Positions 35,182 to 44,663 of a DNA stretch of 64,000 nucleotides are shown piece after piece. Positions within the stretch are counted from its first letter, which is position 1. Every line of letters begins with the position of its first letter. The notes under the pieces are model-generated. The model was not told where the DNA came from. It was given only the letters and a program-made list of their open reading frames with translations, and ran no database searches. The position numbers and the translations under genes are program-made. The DNA lies in NCBI GenBank assembly GCA_017303855.1, contig JAFLBL010000003.1, forward strand, positions 124,001 to 188,000. Reading direction: 5' to 3'. The DNA comes from Chitinophagales bacterium. GTDB lineage: Bacteria; Bacteroidota; Bacteroidia; Chitinophagales; Chitinophagaceae.

Positions 35182-36012
35182 TCAACTCTCAACCTGCTTC
35201 ATCTTTTCATCCAGCTCTTTCTGCGCCTGCTCATACTGCTCAGCATTGGGTACGCCATGGTGCCACTTCAACTGGTTCTCCATAAAGCTCACTCCTTTCC
35301 CTTTTACGGTTTTTGCAATGATGAGGGATGGTTTTCCTTTTTCAAAGGGTAAGGCGGCAAAAGCGTCTTTCAATGCTGCCACATCATTTCCATCCACTTC
35401 ACGAACGGCCCAACCAAATGCTTTCCATTTTTCATCTAATGGGTCGGTATTCATTACTTGCGAAGTAGTGGCTGTGATCTGCATCCCGTTCTTGTCTACT
35501 ATGGCACAGAGATTATCCAGTTTGTAATGCGCCGCACTCAACGCCGCTTCCCAATTACTGCCCTCCGGCAATTCACCATCACCCATCAAAGTAAAGACCC
35601 GGTAGTCCTTCTTGTCTTTCTTCCCTGCAATGGCCATGCCTACACAGATCGGTAACCCATGACCCAGTGCACCAGTATTCTGTTCCACCCCTTTGATTTT
35701 GCGGGTGGGGTGACCGATATAATGTGATTGATACTTACATAATGTCTCCAGGTCAGTTTCCGGGAAAAAACCTTTATCTGCAAGCACCACATATAACGCT
35801 TCCACACAATGACCCTTACTCTGTACATAACGGTCACGGTCAGGAGAGGTAAAGTTCCCCGGACTTACATTCAACACTTCATTATATAATACATTCAGGA
35901 TATCCGTGGCAGAGAGACTCCCGCCGGTATGACCGGCTTTCGCTCCCAGGATATACTTCAGTATTTTCTTCCTGTATTGAATGGATTTTATCGCTAAATC
36001 AGTTGTCGTCAT
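35182..36012 (-). CDS. Transketolase N-terminal subunit (AptA-like candidate)
   Basis: 276 residues from ATG 36012 (MTTTDLAIKSIQ); a longer frame to 36066 would overlap the isomerase gene. The thiamine diphosphate motif is present as LMGDGELPEGSNWEAALSAA followed by IVDKNGMQ, and KAGHTGGSLS, YVQSKGHC and QNTGALGHGLP hold the usual substrate/ThDP histidines and glycines. It starts 14 bp after the isomerase stop. Together with the C-terminal subunit it should form a cytoplasmic heterotetramer. Apulose-4-phosphate is the suggested donor from genomic context. Confidence 0.87.
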   Translation of the reverse strand: MTTTDLAIKSIQYRKKILKYILGAKAGHTGGSLSATDILNVLYNEVLNVSPGNFTSPDRDRYVQSKGHCVEALYVVLADKGFFPETDLETLCKYQSHYIGHPTRKIKGVEQNTGALGHGLPICVGMAIAGKKDKKDYRVFTLMGDGELPEGSNWEAALSAAHYKLDNLCAIVDKNGMQITATTSQVMNTDPLDEKWKAFGWAVREVDGNDVAALKDAFAALPFEKGKPSLIIAKTVKGKGVSFMENQLKWHHGVPNAEQYEQAQKELDEKMKQVES

Positions 36013-36025
36013 TTTACTATTGTCA

Positions 36026-37441
36026 TTAAGCGTGCTGATAGGTTTCCCAGCCCAGATAATTTTCAAATGCTTCTTTCAATATACCGGCGGTCTTGCTGGC
36101 ATTCATCACCACATGGTGTTCAAAACCATTTTTACATACATATTGCATCAGTCCCTGCAGATCACCGATCTGTGCCACGGCCCGGTTACCGAATGTGTTC
36201 AGTGCATCATTGGTCAGATCGCCTTCACCCACATAGGCTTTGATCACCCCTTTACAATCATCCGTGCTGATACGGCCATACGTCAAAGGCATCGCCGGTG
36301 TGCGGCCATCAAGTGCACCATAGGTATTCTCGGTACCCACACTGGTTCCCAGGATGGGCGCGGTACTGATTGAAATATCGGGTAAGAAGGATTTGGCCCA
36401 GTTGCCACAATGGAACAATACACATTTCGTATCATCATCGGCGTAGTTATTGTTCCAATCTACCAATGCCGAAGGAGATCCGCTGGCCAGTTGCATGGCA
36501 TACATACTCAGGGTTCCGGTCACATCCACTTCACAGGCAGAAGGCAGCATATTCTCGCTCATCATACTCATGCTGGTACATACATTACAACCATAGTTCT
36601 GTTGCAGGGAAGTCCAGCACTGGATCGCTGTTGCATCCAGCGCATTCGCAGCCATAAAGTCAGCCAGGGCCACATCCAGTTTAGCGATCTGTACCAGCCG
36701 GTCAGGAGGTGTTAATCCAGTATTGGCATATGAATGAATCTTTTCCAGCTTTTCTTTTACCACTGCATCGCTGGCAGTTAATTTATTGGCATTACCCAGT
36801 ATTTCTGACAAATCAACCGTAGTCACAGAAATACCATGCCGCTGCAATATCTTCTCACTGTAGCGTACTGTATTGAAAGCACCAGGTCTTGCACCCACCG
36901 CACCAATCCGTACTTTACGTAATCCTTTCACCACACGACATACAGCAGTGAAATTGTTCAGATCCGTAATGAAAGAGGGATCAGCAGGACTTACCACATG
37001 TTTAGTGGTCAGTGTATACTTTATACCAAACTGATAAAGGTTATTGCATACGGAGATCTTGCCACACCAGGCATCGCGGCGGTTCACCACATCCATTTTG
37101 CCCAGGTCATCCGGATAGCCCTGGACTAATACCGGTACATTGAGTCCGGAGAGTTTGATCGTTTCAGCTACCCCCTTTTCATCCCCGAAATTCGGCAACA
37201 CCACCAGGATACCATCAATGGCATCCGCATGCTGTTTGAAGAGGTTGGCACATTTCTGTGCTTCCGCGAAGGTTTCCACCCCGCCGAGTTTGGAATCGGC
37301 GTCCGATAAAAGGACTGGAGTGATATTTAATTTTTTGAACAGATCCAGAATTTCCGTGCGGGCCTCGGCCACTAATTTATCGGGAAAGAAATCCCGGTTA
37401 CCGATGATCACGCCCAATGTGCTGTGCTGATTGGCTGCCAT
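36026..37441 (-). CDS. L-fucose/L-arabinose isomerase-like protein (D-apiose isomerase candidate)
   Basis: 471 residues of the FucI/AraA-like ketol isomerase superfamily, cytoplasmic. LVVLPNFGDEKGVAETI, RIGAVGARPGAFNTVRYS and MSENMLPSACEVDVTGTLSM are characteristic; metal ligands would be E/D/H residues in the last and in the LFHCGNWAKSF segment. Its operon partners are split transketolase and FGGY kinase, the three steps needed to turn D-apiose into D-apulose, D-apulose-4-phosphate and central metabolites. An L-fucose or L-arabinose isomerase role is the alternative, but aldolase genes for those routes are missing here. Confidence 0.82.
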   Translation of the reverse strand: MAANQHSTLGVIIGNRDFFPDKLVAEARTEILDLFKKLNITPVLLSDADSKLGGVETFAEAQKCANLFKQHADAIDGILVVLPNFGDEKGVAETIKLSGLNVPVLVQGYPDDLGKMDVVNRRDAWCGKISVCNNLYQFGIKYTLTTKHVVSPADPSFITDLNNFTAVCRVVKGLRKVRIGAVGARPGAFNTVRYSEKILQRHGISVTTVDLSEILGNANKLTASDAVVKEKLEKIHSYANTGLTPPDRLVQIAKLDVALADFMAANALDATAIQCWTSLQQNYGCNVCTSMSMMSENMLPSACEVDVTGTLSMYAMQLASGSPSALVDWNNNYADDDTKCVLFHCGNWAKSFLPDISISTAPILGTSVGTENTYGALDGRTPAMPLTYGRISTDDCKGVIKAYVGEGDLTNDALNTFGNRAVAQIGDLQGLMQYVCKNGFEHHVVMNASKTAGILKEAFENYLGWETYQHA

Positions 37442-37442
37442 A

Positions 37443-39272
37443 TTATTTCAACAATTTTGTTTTGACTGAATGAATAAGATACTTCGCTTCCCTATCCCTG
37501 TTATCTGCACCCGGCAGATCATACGACTGATCCGTTGGTGTATCGGCGTCCGGGAAACGACGGACTGAGCCGGTTCGGAATACCAGTCGCTCCACTGATT
37601 CCACGGGCTGGAAACAGATATTGGTGGAGGGCTTACCCCCGTTGATGATCACATTATAAAAACGGGTGGTTGTGTTGAGCTCGACTTTGATCGTCAGCTC
37701 CTCTCCCTGCTTGTATTTACCCAGACTCTTATTCCGGTAACCCTGTTTGGTAAGTATCGATCCGGTTGAGTCCAGGATCAGCCGCAGACAGGCCATGCCT
37801 TTACGGTCAGTCAGTTCAATTTCCAATTGCCCGGTATTAGTTTGTGCGGCTGAAATAGTGAAGCTCAGTTCCAGTTTTTTAGCCACAGGAAAAACCCGTT
37901 CAGCTTTGGCATAGTCAAAAGGATCACTGTCTTTCAGGGTAATTGCTTTCTGATCCTTGTACTGCTCCATTGCCACTTTGCACCAGAGCGGACTGTAGCT
38001 ATTCCACTCGTTCATTTCCTTTCCATCGGGCATTTTACTGAAATCATCATTCACGTCCTTTGCGACTTTATCTTTCACCGGAACAGGTATCCGGCTTACC
38101 CACATATCTTCTTTATTCATACTATAGGTGACCCACATATTTCCATCCACTGGTTTGCCATCCATTTCCTGGATGCCCCTTACATACTGCGGACCGTAAC
38201 TCTTATAAGCTCCGCCATAGCGCATGGACGTGATCTCTCCATTTACCAATAAGAGATTCGTATACTTCAGGCCGTCATTACTCACGCTGAGTGCCAGCGG
38301 CCAGCGAAACTCCGAAGGATTGTATATGGTAGCGTATTTACCATCACTGGTACGTTGTCCCCAGATCTTGGCATTCGCATTTACAAAACCCGGCGACCGG
38401 GTTGGATTATATTGCCAGGTCTTTCCTTCGTCCTTACTTATACTCGTGAGTGCATATTTCCAAAGCCCGACCATACGGCCATCTTTCAGGTGATAATAAT
38501 TAAAGGCTTTGAAATCCTTCTTCAAGGGTATCAGCGGATCATTGCGGTCACCCTCTTCAACAGTCTGCATCATCAGGGCGGGTGTATTGAGAAATTCATC
38601 ACCAGCTTTGATCAGTTCTTCATCACCGGAGGATTTATAGAAGGGATAACTGGTATTCGTTTCATTGAATGCATGATTGTACCGCAAAAAGTAAATAGGT
38701 CCGAAACTTCCGTCTTCTTTTATCTCCCTGATCACCCGGCCAATGCCATTTCCATCATTGGGATCATCTTTTAGTCCGAGGGCAATGCCGTAATAAGCAA
38801 GCGCATACAGTTTATTGCTCTTACTGGTATAAAAACCTACTCGTTGGTGCATGACTGCATAACTGTTCTTTGCTGTATCCTTTTTTCCTTCCTTGACAAA
38901 TCCATCCGGAATCTTATAAGGCGGGAAAATCACGACAGGTGCAGACCAGTTGTATCCGTCTTTCGATGATTGCAGCAGCGTTTGCCCCGGGGCAATATGT
39001 TCGCCCACGGGATTACTCAGGTATTCCAGGTAGAACGTGTTTTTCCAATACACCAGCATTGGCGCATGGTTATAAGTCCAGGAAGTTGTCTGATTGTTAT
39101 CCGAACGGTTGGCCCGCATGGTCTGGATATTGTGTACGCCAATGGCCGGAACAAGTTGACCATGATGATAGTCCACATTGGAAAGCGTATTGCCTGTATA
39201 ACGGACGGTGTCCTGCCCGAAAACGAGTAATGAGTGATGAGTAATGAGTAATATGAGGAAGAGATGGCGCAT
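37443..39272 (-). CDS. Secreted sialidase-like propeller glycosidase with C-terminal jelly roll
   Basis: 609 residues with signal peptide ending VFGQ near residue 20. Asp-box-like motifs (SSKDGYNWS, SKDEGKTW, SNDGLKYT) indicate a BNR/sialidase propeller up to about 430; residues 430-600 resemble a concanavalin-like jelly roll (LSFTISAAQTNTGQLEIEL). This is a second sialidase-fold protein besides the GH78 fusion. With GH140, GH43-like and PL1 genes in the same run, hydrolysis of DHA or Kdo linkages of RG-II (activity of GH143 and related enzymes) is a possibility. Precise family cannot be set by eye. Part of its signal peptide is encoded by a heptad repeat. Confidence 0.72.
   Translation of the reverse strand: MRHLFLILLITHHSLLVFGQDTVRYTGNTLSNVDYHHGQLVPAIGVHNIQTMRANRSDNNQTTSWTYNHAPMLVYWKNTFYLEYLSNPVGEHIAPGQTLLQSSKDGYNWSAPVVIFPPYKIPDGFVKEGKKDTAKNSYAVMHQRVGFYTSKSNKLYALAYYGIALGLKDDPNDGNGIGRVIREIKEDGSFGPIYFLRYNHAFNETNTSYPFYKSSGDEELIKAGDEFLNTPALMMQTVEEGDRNDPLIPLKKDFKAFNYYHLKDGRMVGLWKYALTSISKDEGKTWQYNPTRSPGFVNANAKIWGQRTSDGKYATIYNPSEFRWPLALSVSNDGLKYTNLLLVNGEITSMRYGGAYKSYGPQYVRGIQEMDGKPVDGNMWVTYSMNKEDMWVSRIPVPVKDKVAKDVNDDFSKMPDGKEMNEWNSYSPLWCKVAMEQYKDQKAITLKDSDPFDYAKAERVFPVAKKLELSFTISAAQTNTGQLEIELTDRKGMACLRLILDSTGSILTKQGYRNKSLGKYKQGEELTIKVELNTTTRFYNVIINGGKPSTNICFQPVESVERLVFRTGSVRRFPDADTPTDQSYDLPGADNRDREAKYLIHSVKTKLLK
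39225..39252. repeat. In-frame heptad repeat in signal peptide codons
   Basis: GAGTAAT, GAGTGAT, GAGTAAT, GAGTAAT in tandem on the plus strand. On the coding strand they encode the LITHHSLL part of the signal peptide of the propeller protein. Confidence 0.85.
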
Positions 39273-40183
39273 TAATGAGCTGTCGTTTTAATTAAATGGC
39301 GTACAAATTTCTTTATTACAGGTACTATTGTTCCATGTTTATGGCCTTCGGGCACTTTCACTTCTGTCGTCACATTCCTGAACTCATTAAAGTCTGTCGT
39401 ACTTACGGCTTCATAGATCTTTTTCTGATACGAATCAAAATAGATCAGCCATTCATTTTTCAGTTTCACTACCGATGGACCTTCCGTAAACTTGTCGCTG
39501 AAGGGTTTCGATATGTTCTTCCAGGGGCCCATCGGGTTGTCAGCAAAAGCTACTTTAATATTCCTTTCCGGCCGGGTATTGTCCTTTAATACCAGCACAT
39601 AATCTTTATCTCCTTTCTTCACGATCACCGCATCGATCACACTGAAACCGGGATCCAGGAATAGTTTGGTTTCACTGAATGTTTTAAAATCTTTTGTCGT
39701 GGTCACATACATCCGGTGGTTATTACTATCCTCTTCGATACCCCGTTCAAATCGTCCGGGTATGCAGCTGGCCCAGATGATCAGAAACTGATCCTGATCC
39801 TCATCATAAAACAACTCAGGTGCCCAGGTATTCACCACGACCGGCTCTTGCTGCAGAACCGGAATAAAACGTTGCGCACTCCAGTTCACCAGATCCTTTG
39901 ATGATGCATATCCAAAACCCTTATCCCCTCTCCAGCTGCTGGTCCAAACTAAATGGAAAGTACCGTTCTTGTCCTGCACCATACTCGGGTCGCGCATCAC
40001 TTGCTGATTACCTACGGAAGGATGGAGTAAAACAGTATCCAGATCGGTCCACTTTTTTCCGTCATAGCTGTACAGCACCCGCAAACCCGCATCGGCCGGT
40101 TCATGGAAAGAAGTAAAAACCCAGGCCTTCCGGTTGCAGGAGCTCAGACTGACAAAGAGCAATATGATAATACTGTATCGCAA
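39272..40183 (-). CDS. GH43-like five-bladed propeller lipoprotein
   Basis: 303 residues. The leader ends in LFVSLSSC, a lipobox, so the protein is a lipid-anchored periplasmic or surface protein. Blade motifs VMRDPSMVQDKNGTFHLVW (first acidic residue), NTWAPELFYDE, VIDAVIVKKGDKDYVLVLK and FTEGPSVVKLKNEWLIYFD match the Asp/Asp/Glu triad of clan GH-F (GH43 and relatives). Its start codon shares a base with the upstream stop context and it lies 4 bp from GH140. Likely an alpha-L-arabinofuranosidase or related exo-enzyme, but subfamily is not determined. Confidence 0.82.
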   Translation of the reverse strand: MRYSIIILLFVSLSSCNRKAWVFTSFHEPADAGLRVLYSYDGKKWTDLDTVLLHPSVGNQQVMRDPSMVQDKNGTFHLVWTSSWRGDKGFGYASSKDLVNWSAQRFIPVLQQEPVVVNTWAPELFYDEDQDQFLIIWASCIPGRFERGIEEDSNNHRMYVTTTKDFKTFSETKLFLDPGFSVIDAVIVKKGDKDYVLVLKDNTRPERNIKVAFADNPMGPWKNISKPFSDKFTEGPSVVKLKNEWLIYFDSYQKKIYEAVSTTDFNEFRNVTTEVKVPEGHKHGTIVPVIKKFVRHLIKTTAH

Positions 40184-40187
40184 TTAT

Positions 40188-41558
40188 TTATTTCTCTAAA
40201 ATGAGGACCCAGTCATTCCCGTTCGCGGGTTCACCGGGAGGATCGAATTCCATTTCCAATGTATTCCTGTATTCAGTGATTGACTTTAGCTCGCCTGTAG
40301 CAGGACTAAACAAGGCTGCTTTACGGGGAATAAATTTCAGTTTCTTCAGGTCCACTTTGAAATTCCGTCCGGTATAAGTATAAAACAGCGCATAATTATT
40401 TCCACGGGTGGCCGCGATATAGTCATATCGTTCACCGTTATTAATTACGGCATCCTGGGCAGGTACGCGGTCAAAATAGGATCTACCCAGTATCAGTTTC
40501 TTTAATACCTGCATTTGTCCGGCCCCTGGCGCCTTTATACCTTCTTTCCAGTTTTCTTTTGGAAAATAAGAAGCCGAGGGATCCGGTGCTGTATAAAACT
40601 GCATCACGGCATTATGTCCGTAGGTAAATCCGCATCCACCGGCAAACACACTCCAGTAAGCATAGCGGCGGATCTCATGATCTTTCCAGTAAGGTTGATT
40701 GGCTTCATGCAGTCCATAAGGAATGGCTTCATAAGAGGGCTCACCATCAAAACTTGGTTTCACGGGCTTGAGTGCATAGTCATCATTCATGTACCGCCAG
40801 TTATCTTCCCCGTAATGCAGAGTTTCGTTACTCAATGTATCCTGTGCATAACTGCGGTGACCACTCTGGAACATATTAAAATCGAGCCAGGGCTCATTGT
40901 GAAACCAGGTGGAAGAGGAATTGCGGCCACGGGGGTGAAAGCCGATCAGGTGCTTTTTATCAATGGAGCGGATCGTATTCCCGATCATGTTCCAGGTTTC
41001 CAGTCCGTCACTTCCTTTTATATCACCTCCATTGAGCCAGATAATATTGCTGAAATTTTTGTACCGGTTGGCAAGGAATGTCGCATAGGCTTTCCCCTGC
41101 TCCGGGCTAACCTTTTTAATATTCCCACCCCAAACCGGCACCAGGGCCATATAGATACCTCTTTTCTCTGCTTCCCGGATGATATAATCCACATGATCCC
41201 AGAAACCATATTTCATATCATCCACTATATGCTCATCATTCAATACTGGCTTTGATACATCTTTGTTATGGATCGAAGAATCGCCGTAAACATTCACTGC
41301 ATCATTCACATCATGCACCAGCATCACCTGGATCACATTGTATCCCTTCCGCTGCCGGTCATCCAGGTATAATACCGCGTCTTCCCTTTTACACTTCTTG
41401 AATAATAACCAGCCCGTATCTCCCAGCCAGAAAAAAGGCTTGCCATCAGCTGTTTGAAAAAAACGCTTATTGGCCGATACTTTCAGTTGCTTCAACTGTG
41501 CAGTTCCCTGTTGCGTACTACAGCATGCAATCAAAATAAGGATCAAAAGTTTTCTCAT
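40188..41558 (-). CDS. GH140 apiosidase (DUF4038-type)
   Basis: 456 residues, with a short signal peptide ending around ACCSTQQGTA. The DUF4038 barrel begins NKRFFQTADGKPFFWLGDTGW; IIWLNGGDI places a catalytic acid at D179, and PSFDGEPSYEAIPYG a catalytic carboxylate at E273, a spacing close to that reported for the Bacteroides RG-II apiosidase (GH140). A C-terminal beta-domain (about 365-456, collagen-binding type 2-like) completes the family layout. The enzyme would cut apiose from homogalacturonan backbone galacturonate, releasing side chains A and B. It is the strongest single link between the window and RG-II, and between the extracellular enzymes and the apiose catabolic genes downstream. 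Confidence 0.87.
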   Translation of the reverse strand: MRKLLILILIACCSTQQGTAQLKQLKVSANKRFFQTADGKPFFWLGDTGWLLFKKCKREDAVLYLDDRQRKGYNVIQVMLVHDVNDAVNVYGDSSIHNKDVSKPVLNDEHIVDDMKYGFWDHVDYIIREAEKRGIYMALVPVWGGNIKKVSPEQGKAYATFLANRYKNFSNIIWLNGGDIKGSDGLETWNMIGNTIRSIDKKHLIGFHPRGRNSSSTWFHNEPWLDFNMFQSGHRSYAQDTLSNETLHYGEDNWRYMNDDYALKPVKPSFDGEPSYEAIPYGLHEANQPYWKDHEIRRYAYWSVFAGGCGFTYGHNAVMQFYTAPDPSASYFPKENWKEGIKAPGAGQMQVLKKLILGRSYFDRVPAQDAVINNGERYDYIAATRGNNYALFYTYTGRNFKVDLKKLKFIPRKAALFSPATGELKSITEYRNTLEMEFDPPGEPANGNDWVLILEK

Positions 41559-41591
41559 GCCGGGTGTATGATCAATGATTGAAAATTCCTG

Positions 41592-44500
41592 TTATCTTAA
41601 TTCGAGTTTACGGGTCACGGTATTATAAACAATCGTCCGCTTACCATCACTTAACAAATATTCATCTGCTTTAGCGGATTTCACCGGTTTCATTGTGGCA
41701 GCTGCCTTCAGCAATTCAGGGTCTGTTGCAGCAGGCAACTGAACCATACTGCCGCCGGCCATGAAGGCGGCGATACCGAATTCCGGATAGCTGTCCCCGC
41801 TATAGATCACGGCTTTCCCCGGATATTTATCGCGGTATTCTTTCACGGCCCGGTACACCTGTTCAAAACTTGTTTTACGGGGTTTCAGCAAACGGGCATG
41901 CTGGCGTGGCGCCAGGCTCTGTCCGCCCATCGGCGCATATACCGACCCGTCAGCCTGGTAATGCCAGTACCGGATATCGATGATATCAACGATGGCTGCA
42001 TATGCAGGCAGCTGTAATATTGAATCCTGTACATCCTTGGTTACACTGAGCCCGATCAGCGGGTGTTTACCGGTTTCTTTCTCCCAGTCACGGATCACAT
42101 CGAGCCAGAATTTTACAAAGTGAAGTGGACCGGTGAACTCTTCCCCGATCAGCTGGATCACACTATTATTGTCTTTGAAATTATTCAGGCACTGACGGAT
42201 AAATTTTTTATGCAGTTCACGACGAACCGGATTACTGATATCATAAAACTGTTCGGCGTAAAAAATGCGTTTATCACCTGCATAGTTCACCGGTTCATTA
42301 AAACCGGTGTTGTTGATATTATTCGCCGTACGCCAGGGGAAATCGGCATAGTGAGCACCGGCTTCAATGATATTGTGTTGAAAGTAGTTCTGGTGCACCA
42401 GTACCAGTTCCTGCTGATCGGCCATATCGGCAAACTGTTTCAACCGGCTCCAGTAAAAGAGATTGTACTTCGTGAGATCGTATTTGCTCAGTCCGTCCCA
42501 CGCGGTTTCCTTTCCACTACGGGCAAAGGGCAATTCATAAAACGGCGGCCATACTTCCCCGTCCATCCGGCGTACCCGTTGGTGATCATCGCGGCGACGG
42601 TCATACCAGAGTCCGTAATTATGTTCCAACGCGATCGTATTCGTGCTCAGCATTTCACGGACCACTTCATCAATATTATCGGTGAGTCCCTTACCTGCAC
42701 GTCCTGGCACAAAACGCGTGAGATGTGCTTTGGCCTGCTGCAGGTCCTTGCCCTGCACCCCGCCACTCCACCATTGGATATTATGCCGTTTACCCGTAAC
42801 CAGTTTTCCGCCTCGTTGCAACAGTCCGTTCAGGACTTTCAATTCTGGTGCTTTTGCCAGGAGTGCCGGCGCTTTCTTTACCCCGATGGCATCAATGGTT
42901 TTACTATCTGCTATATCGATGTTGATCTTATTCCGGCTACCGGCCTGCTCGATCCAGGCACGCAAAGCAGGTCGGGGTTTGATCGCTTCTTTAGTCAATG
43001 CTAAAGCTACTTCCACAGGAGGACTGCTGCTGGCTTCGGTTGATAAGGGTAGTAATTGTGCCTGTTCATTTATATTTCGGTTGAGTCGTTCATACAGTTG
43101 TGCATAAAACAAACTGCGGGGGTTAATACTGTTATTCGATTCATTCCAGTAACCATCGCCGGCAAACTGACTCCAGCTGCCAAAAGCCCAGTTCTGTGCA
43201 GTGGGTGGTTTATAACAGTCGATCCGGGCGGCTGTACAATTCCAGAAAACACTATTAGCTGCTGCCCAGCCGGTACCATTATTATCCTGTCCGCGATTTC
43301 CAAAGCGCAATGCATTGCCATCCACATTCACCACATCAAATAAAACACCGGTAGCCCAGCTGTCGATGGCGCCACTGAAACTATAGGGCAAAACGGACTC
43401 ACATTGTACAAAGGCATTGGGACCTGGTGCACAGTAACCGGTGCCAAAATCATGATACCCGTTTTCAGCATAACAACGCTGAAATAAGGTCTGCTGTCCG
43501 GAGGTGAAAAATGTATAACGACGCTGACCGCCGATCTCTGAAACCGGGTTCAGTGATATACAATCTTCTACGGTAATCCGTTTCGACGTTTCAAGTACAC
43601 TAACCACTGATCCGGCAAAATTCCGGAAGCTGATCTGGCGTACCCAGCAGTCTTCCGCGTTCTCCACATTGATGGCATTCCAGCGATGATCTTCATCTTT
43701 TGGATTCGCTTTGTCATACACAGAAACACAGGTAAGATTCTCCACGCCACTGTTTTTTACCCGTCCTTCAGGATTATAGAAATAAATACCGGCACCGCCA
43801 TAAGCTGAATCAATGGCGGTTGTGATTGGCGCATCAATGGTGATCCTGTTTCCATCGATCTTCGTGATGACCCGGTCAATGAATAAATCCTGATCGCCCG
43901 GCTTCCACCCCAGTGCGGTTAAACCACCACCGAAATGATCCGTACCTAAATCGCTAATCCACTTATTTGTTGAAGGACGACGGATAATGATATGACCGGA
44001 ATGTTCTTTTATATCCAACCGGCCTTCAACCTGAAAAGAAAAGGCATTTACCGGTACATAAGCATCGCTGATTTTTAAGCCGGTCATATCCTTAGAAACC
44101 GTATTCTTTCCAATAATTTTTATCAGGGCCAGTCTTCCGGTTCCGGTCCCGGTGATCGTAGTCTGATTTATGCCGCTTCCTCGGAGTACCACACCCGATG
44201 CATTGATCCGTAATTGCCCATTCACTTCGTAATTGCCTTTCTGCAACAAAACGGCACCGCGTATACCTTTACCATTCTCGGGCAAAGATGCCACATAGTC
44301 AAGGGCTGACTGAATCCGTAAGGTGGCATCACCCTTTGTAACTGGTACCACTACTTTAACCGGAACAAAGGGGATTGGTTCTTCCGAGGCTTTATACCCG
44401 CAATATGAAAAATCGGGAATCCGGTCGCCATTGGTCTCAGCTGTGTATATCAGCCTGCCCTTCTCATAATATAAAGGTGGAACAGGCTTTGCCGGTTTTT

Positions 44501-44639
44501 GTGCCGGTAAAGCCTGTTGAAATAATATCAGTAGTGTCAGGAGAAATGAAAACTGATTGTATACGCGTTTATGGATCACTTTTCCAACTGTTTTGTCTGT
44601 TTTAAAAGTACGACAGTCGTGCTGATTAAATGCTGACAT
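41592..44639 (-). CDS. Beta-helix protein with C-terminal TIM-like domain (DUF6298-like), function unknown
   Basis: 1015 residues. A hydrophobic signal segment (FSFLLTLLILFQQALPAQ) follows an unusually long N-terminus; a GTG at the VIHKRVYN position would give a normal leader, so the start is uncertain. Residues about 100-520 form a pectate-lyase-like parallel beta-helix (GVVLRGSGINQTTITGTG, AINVENAEDCWVRQISF). Residues about 640-1000 look like a glycosidase-type barrel with conserved tracts IALEHNYGLWYDRRRDDH, VIQLIGEEFTGPLHF and IDIIDIRYWHYQADG. No catalytic family is evident to me. A pectic lyase or hydrolase with two domains acting on RG-II is an inference from neighbours PL1 and GH140. 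Confidence 0.72.
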   Translation of the reverse strand: MSAFNQHDCRTFKTDKTVGKVIHKRVYNQFSFLLTLLILFQQALPAQKPAKPVPPLYYEKGRLIYTAETNGDRIPDFSYCGYKASEEPIPFVPVKVVVPVTKGDATLRIQSALDYVASLPENGKGIRGAVLLQKGNYEVNGQLRINASGVVLRGSGINQTTITGTGTGRLALIKIIGKNTVSKDMTGLKISDAYVPVNAFSFQVEGRLDIKEHSGHIIIRRPSTNKWISDLGTDHFGGGLTALGWKPGDQDLFIDRVITKIDGNRITIDAPITTAIDSAYGGAGIYFYNPEGRVKNSGVENLTCVSVYDKANPKDEDHRWNAINVENAEDCWVRQISFRNFAGSVVSVLETSKRITVEDCISLNPVSEIGGQRRYTFFTSGQQTLFQRCYAENGYHDFGTGYCAPGPNAFVQCESVLPYSFSGAIDSWATGVLFDVVNVDGNALRFGNRGQDNNGTGWAAANSVFWNCTAARIDCYKPPTAQNWAFGSWSQFAGDGYWNESNNSINPRSLFYAQLYERLNRNINEQAQLLPLSTEASSSPPVEVALALTKEAIKPRPALRAWIEQAGSRNKINIDIADSKTIDAIGVKKAPALLAKAPELKVLNGLLQRGGKLVTGKRHNIQWWSGGVQGKDLQQAKAHLTRFVPGRAGKGLTDNIDEVVREMLSTNTIALEHNYGLWYDRRRDDHQRVRRMDGEVWPPFYELPFARSGKETAWDGLSKYDLTKYNLFYWSRLKQFADMADQQELVLVHQNYFQHNIIEAGAHYADFPWRTANNINNTGFNEPVNYAGDKRIFYAEQFYDISNPVRRELHKKFIRQCLNNFKDNNSVIQLIGEEFTGPLHFVKFWLDVIRDWEKETGKHPLIGLSVTKDVQDSILQLPAYAAIVDIIDIRYWHYQADGSVYAPMGGQSLAPRQHARLLKPRKTSFEQVYRAVKEYRDKYPGKAVIYSGDSYPEFGIAAFMAGGSMVQLPAATDPELLKAAATMKPVKSAKADEYLLSDGKRTIVYNTVTRKLELR

Positions 44640-44663
44640 AAACCGTTAACTACCTGTCAGATT

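Noticed and set aside
34152..36012. Housekeeping transketolase
   Set aside because: Split subunits in an operon with isomerase and FGGY kinase fit a sugar-specific enzyme; not excluded experimentally.
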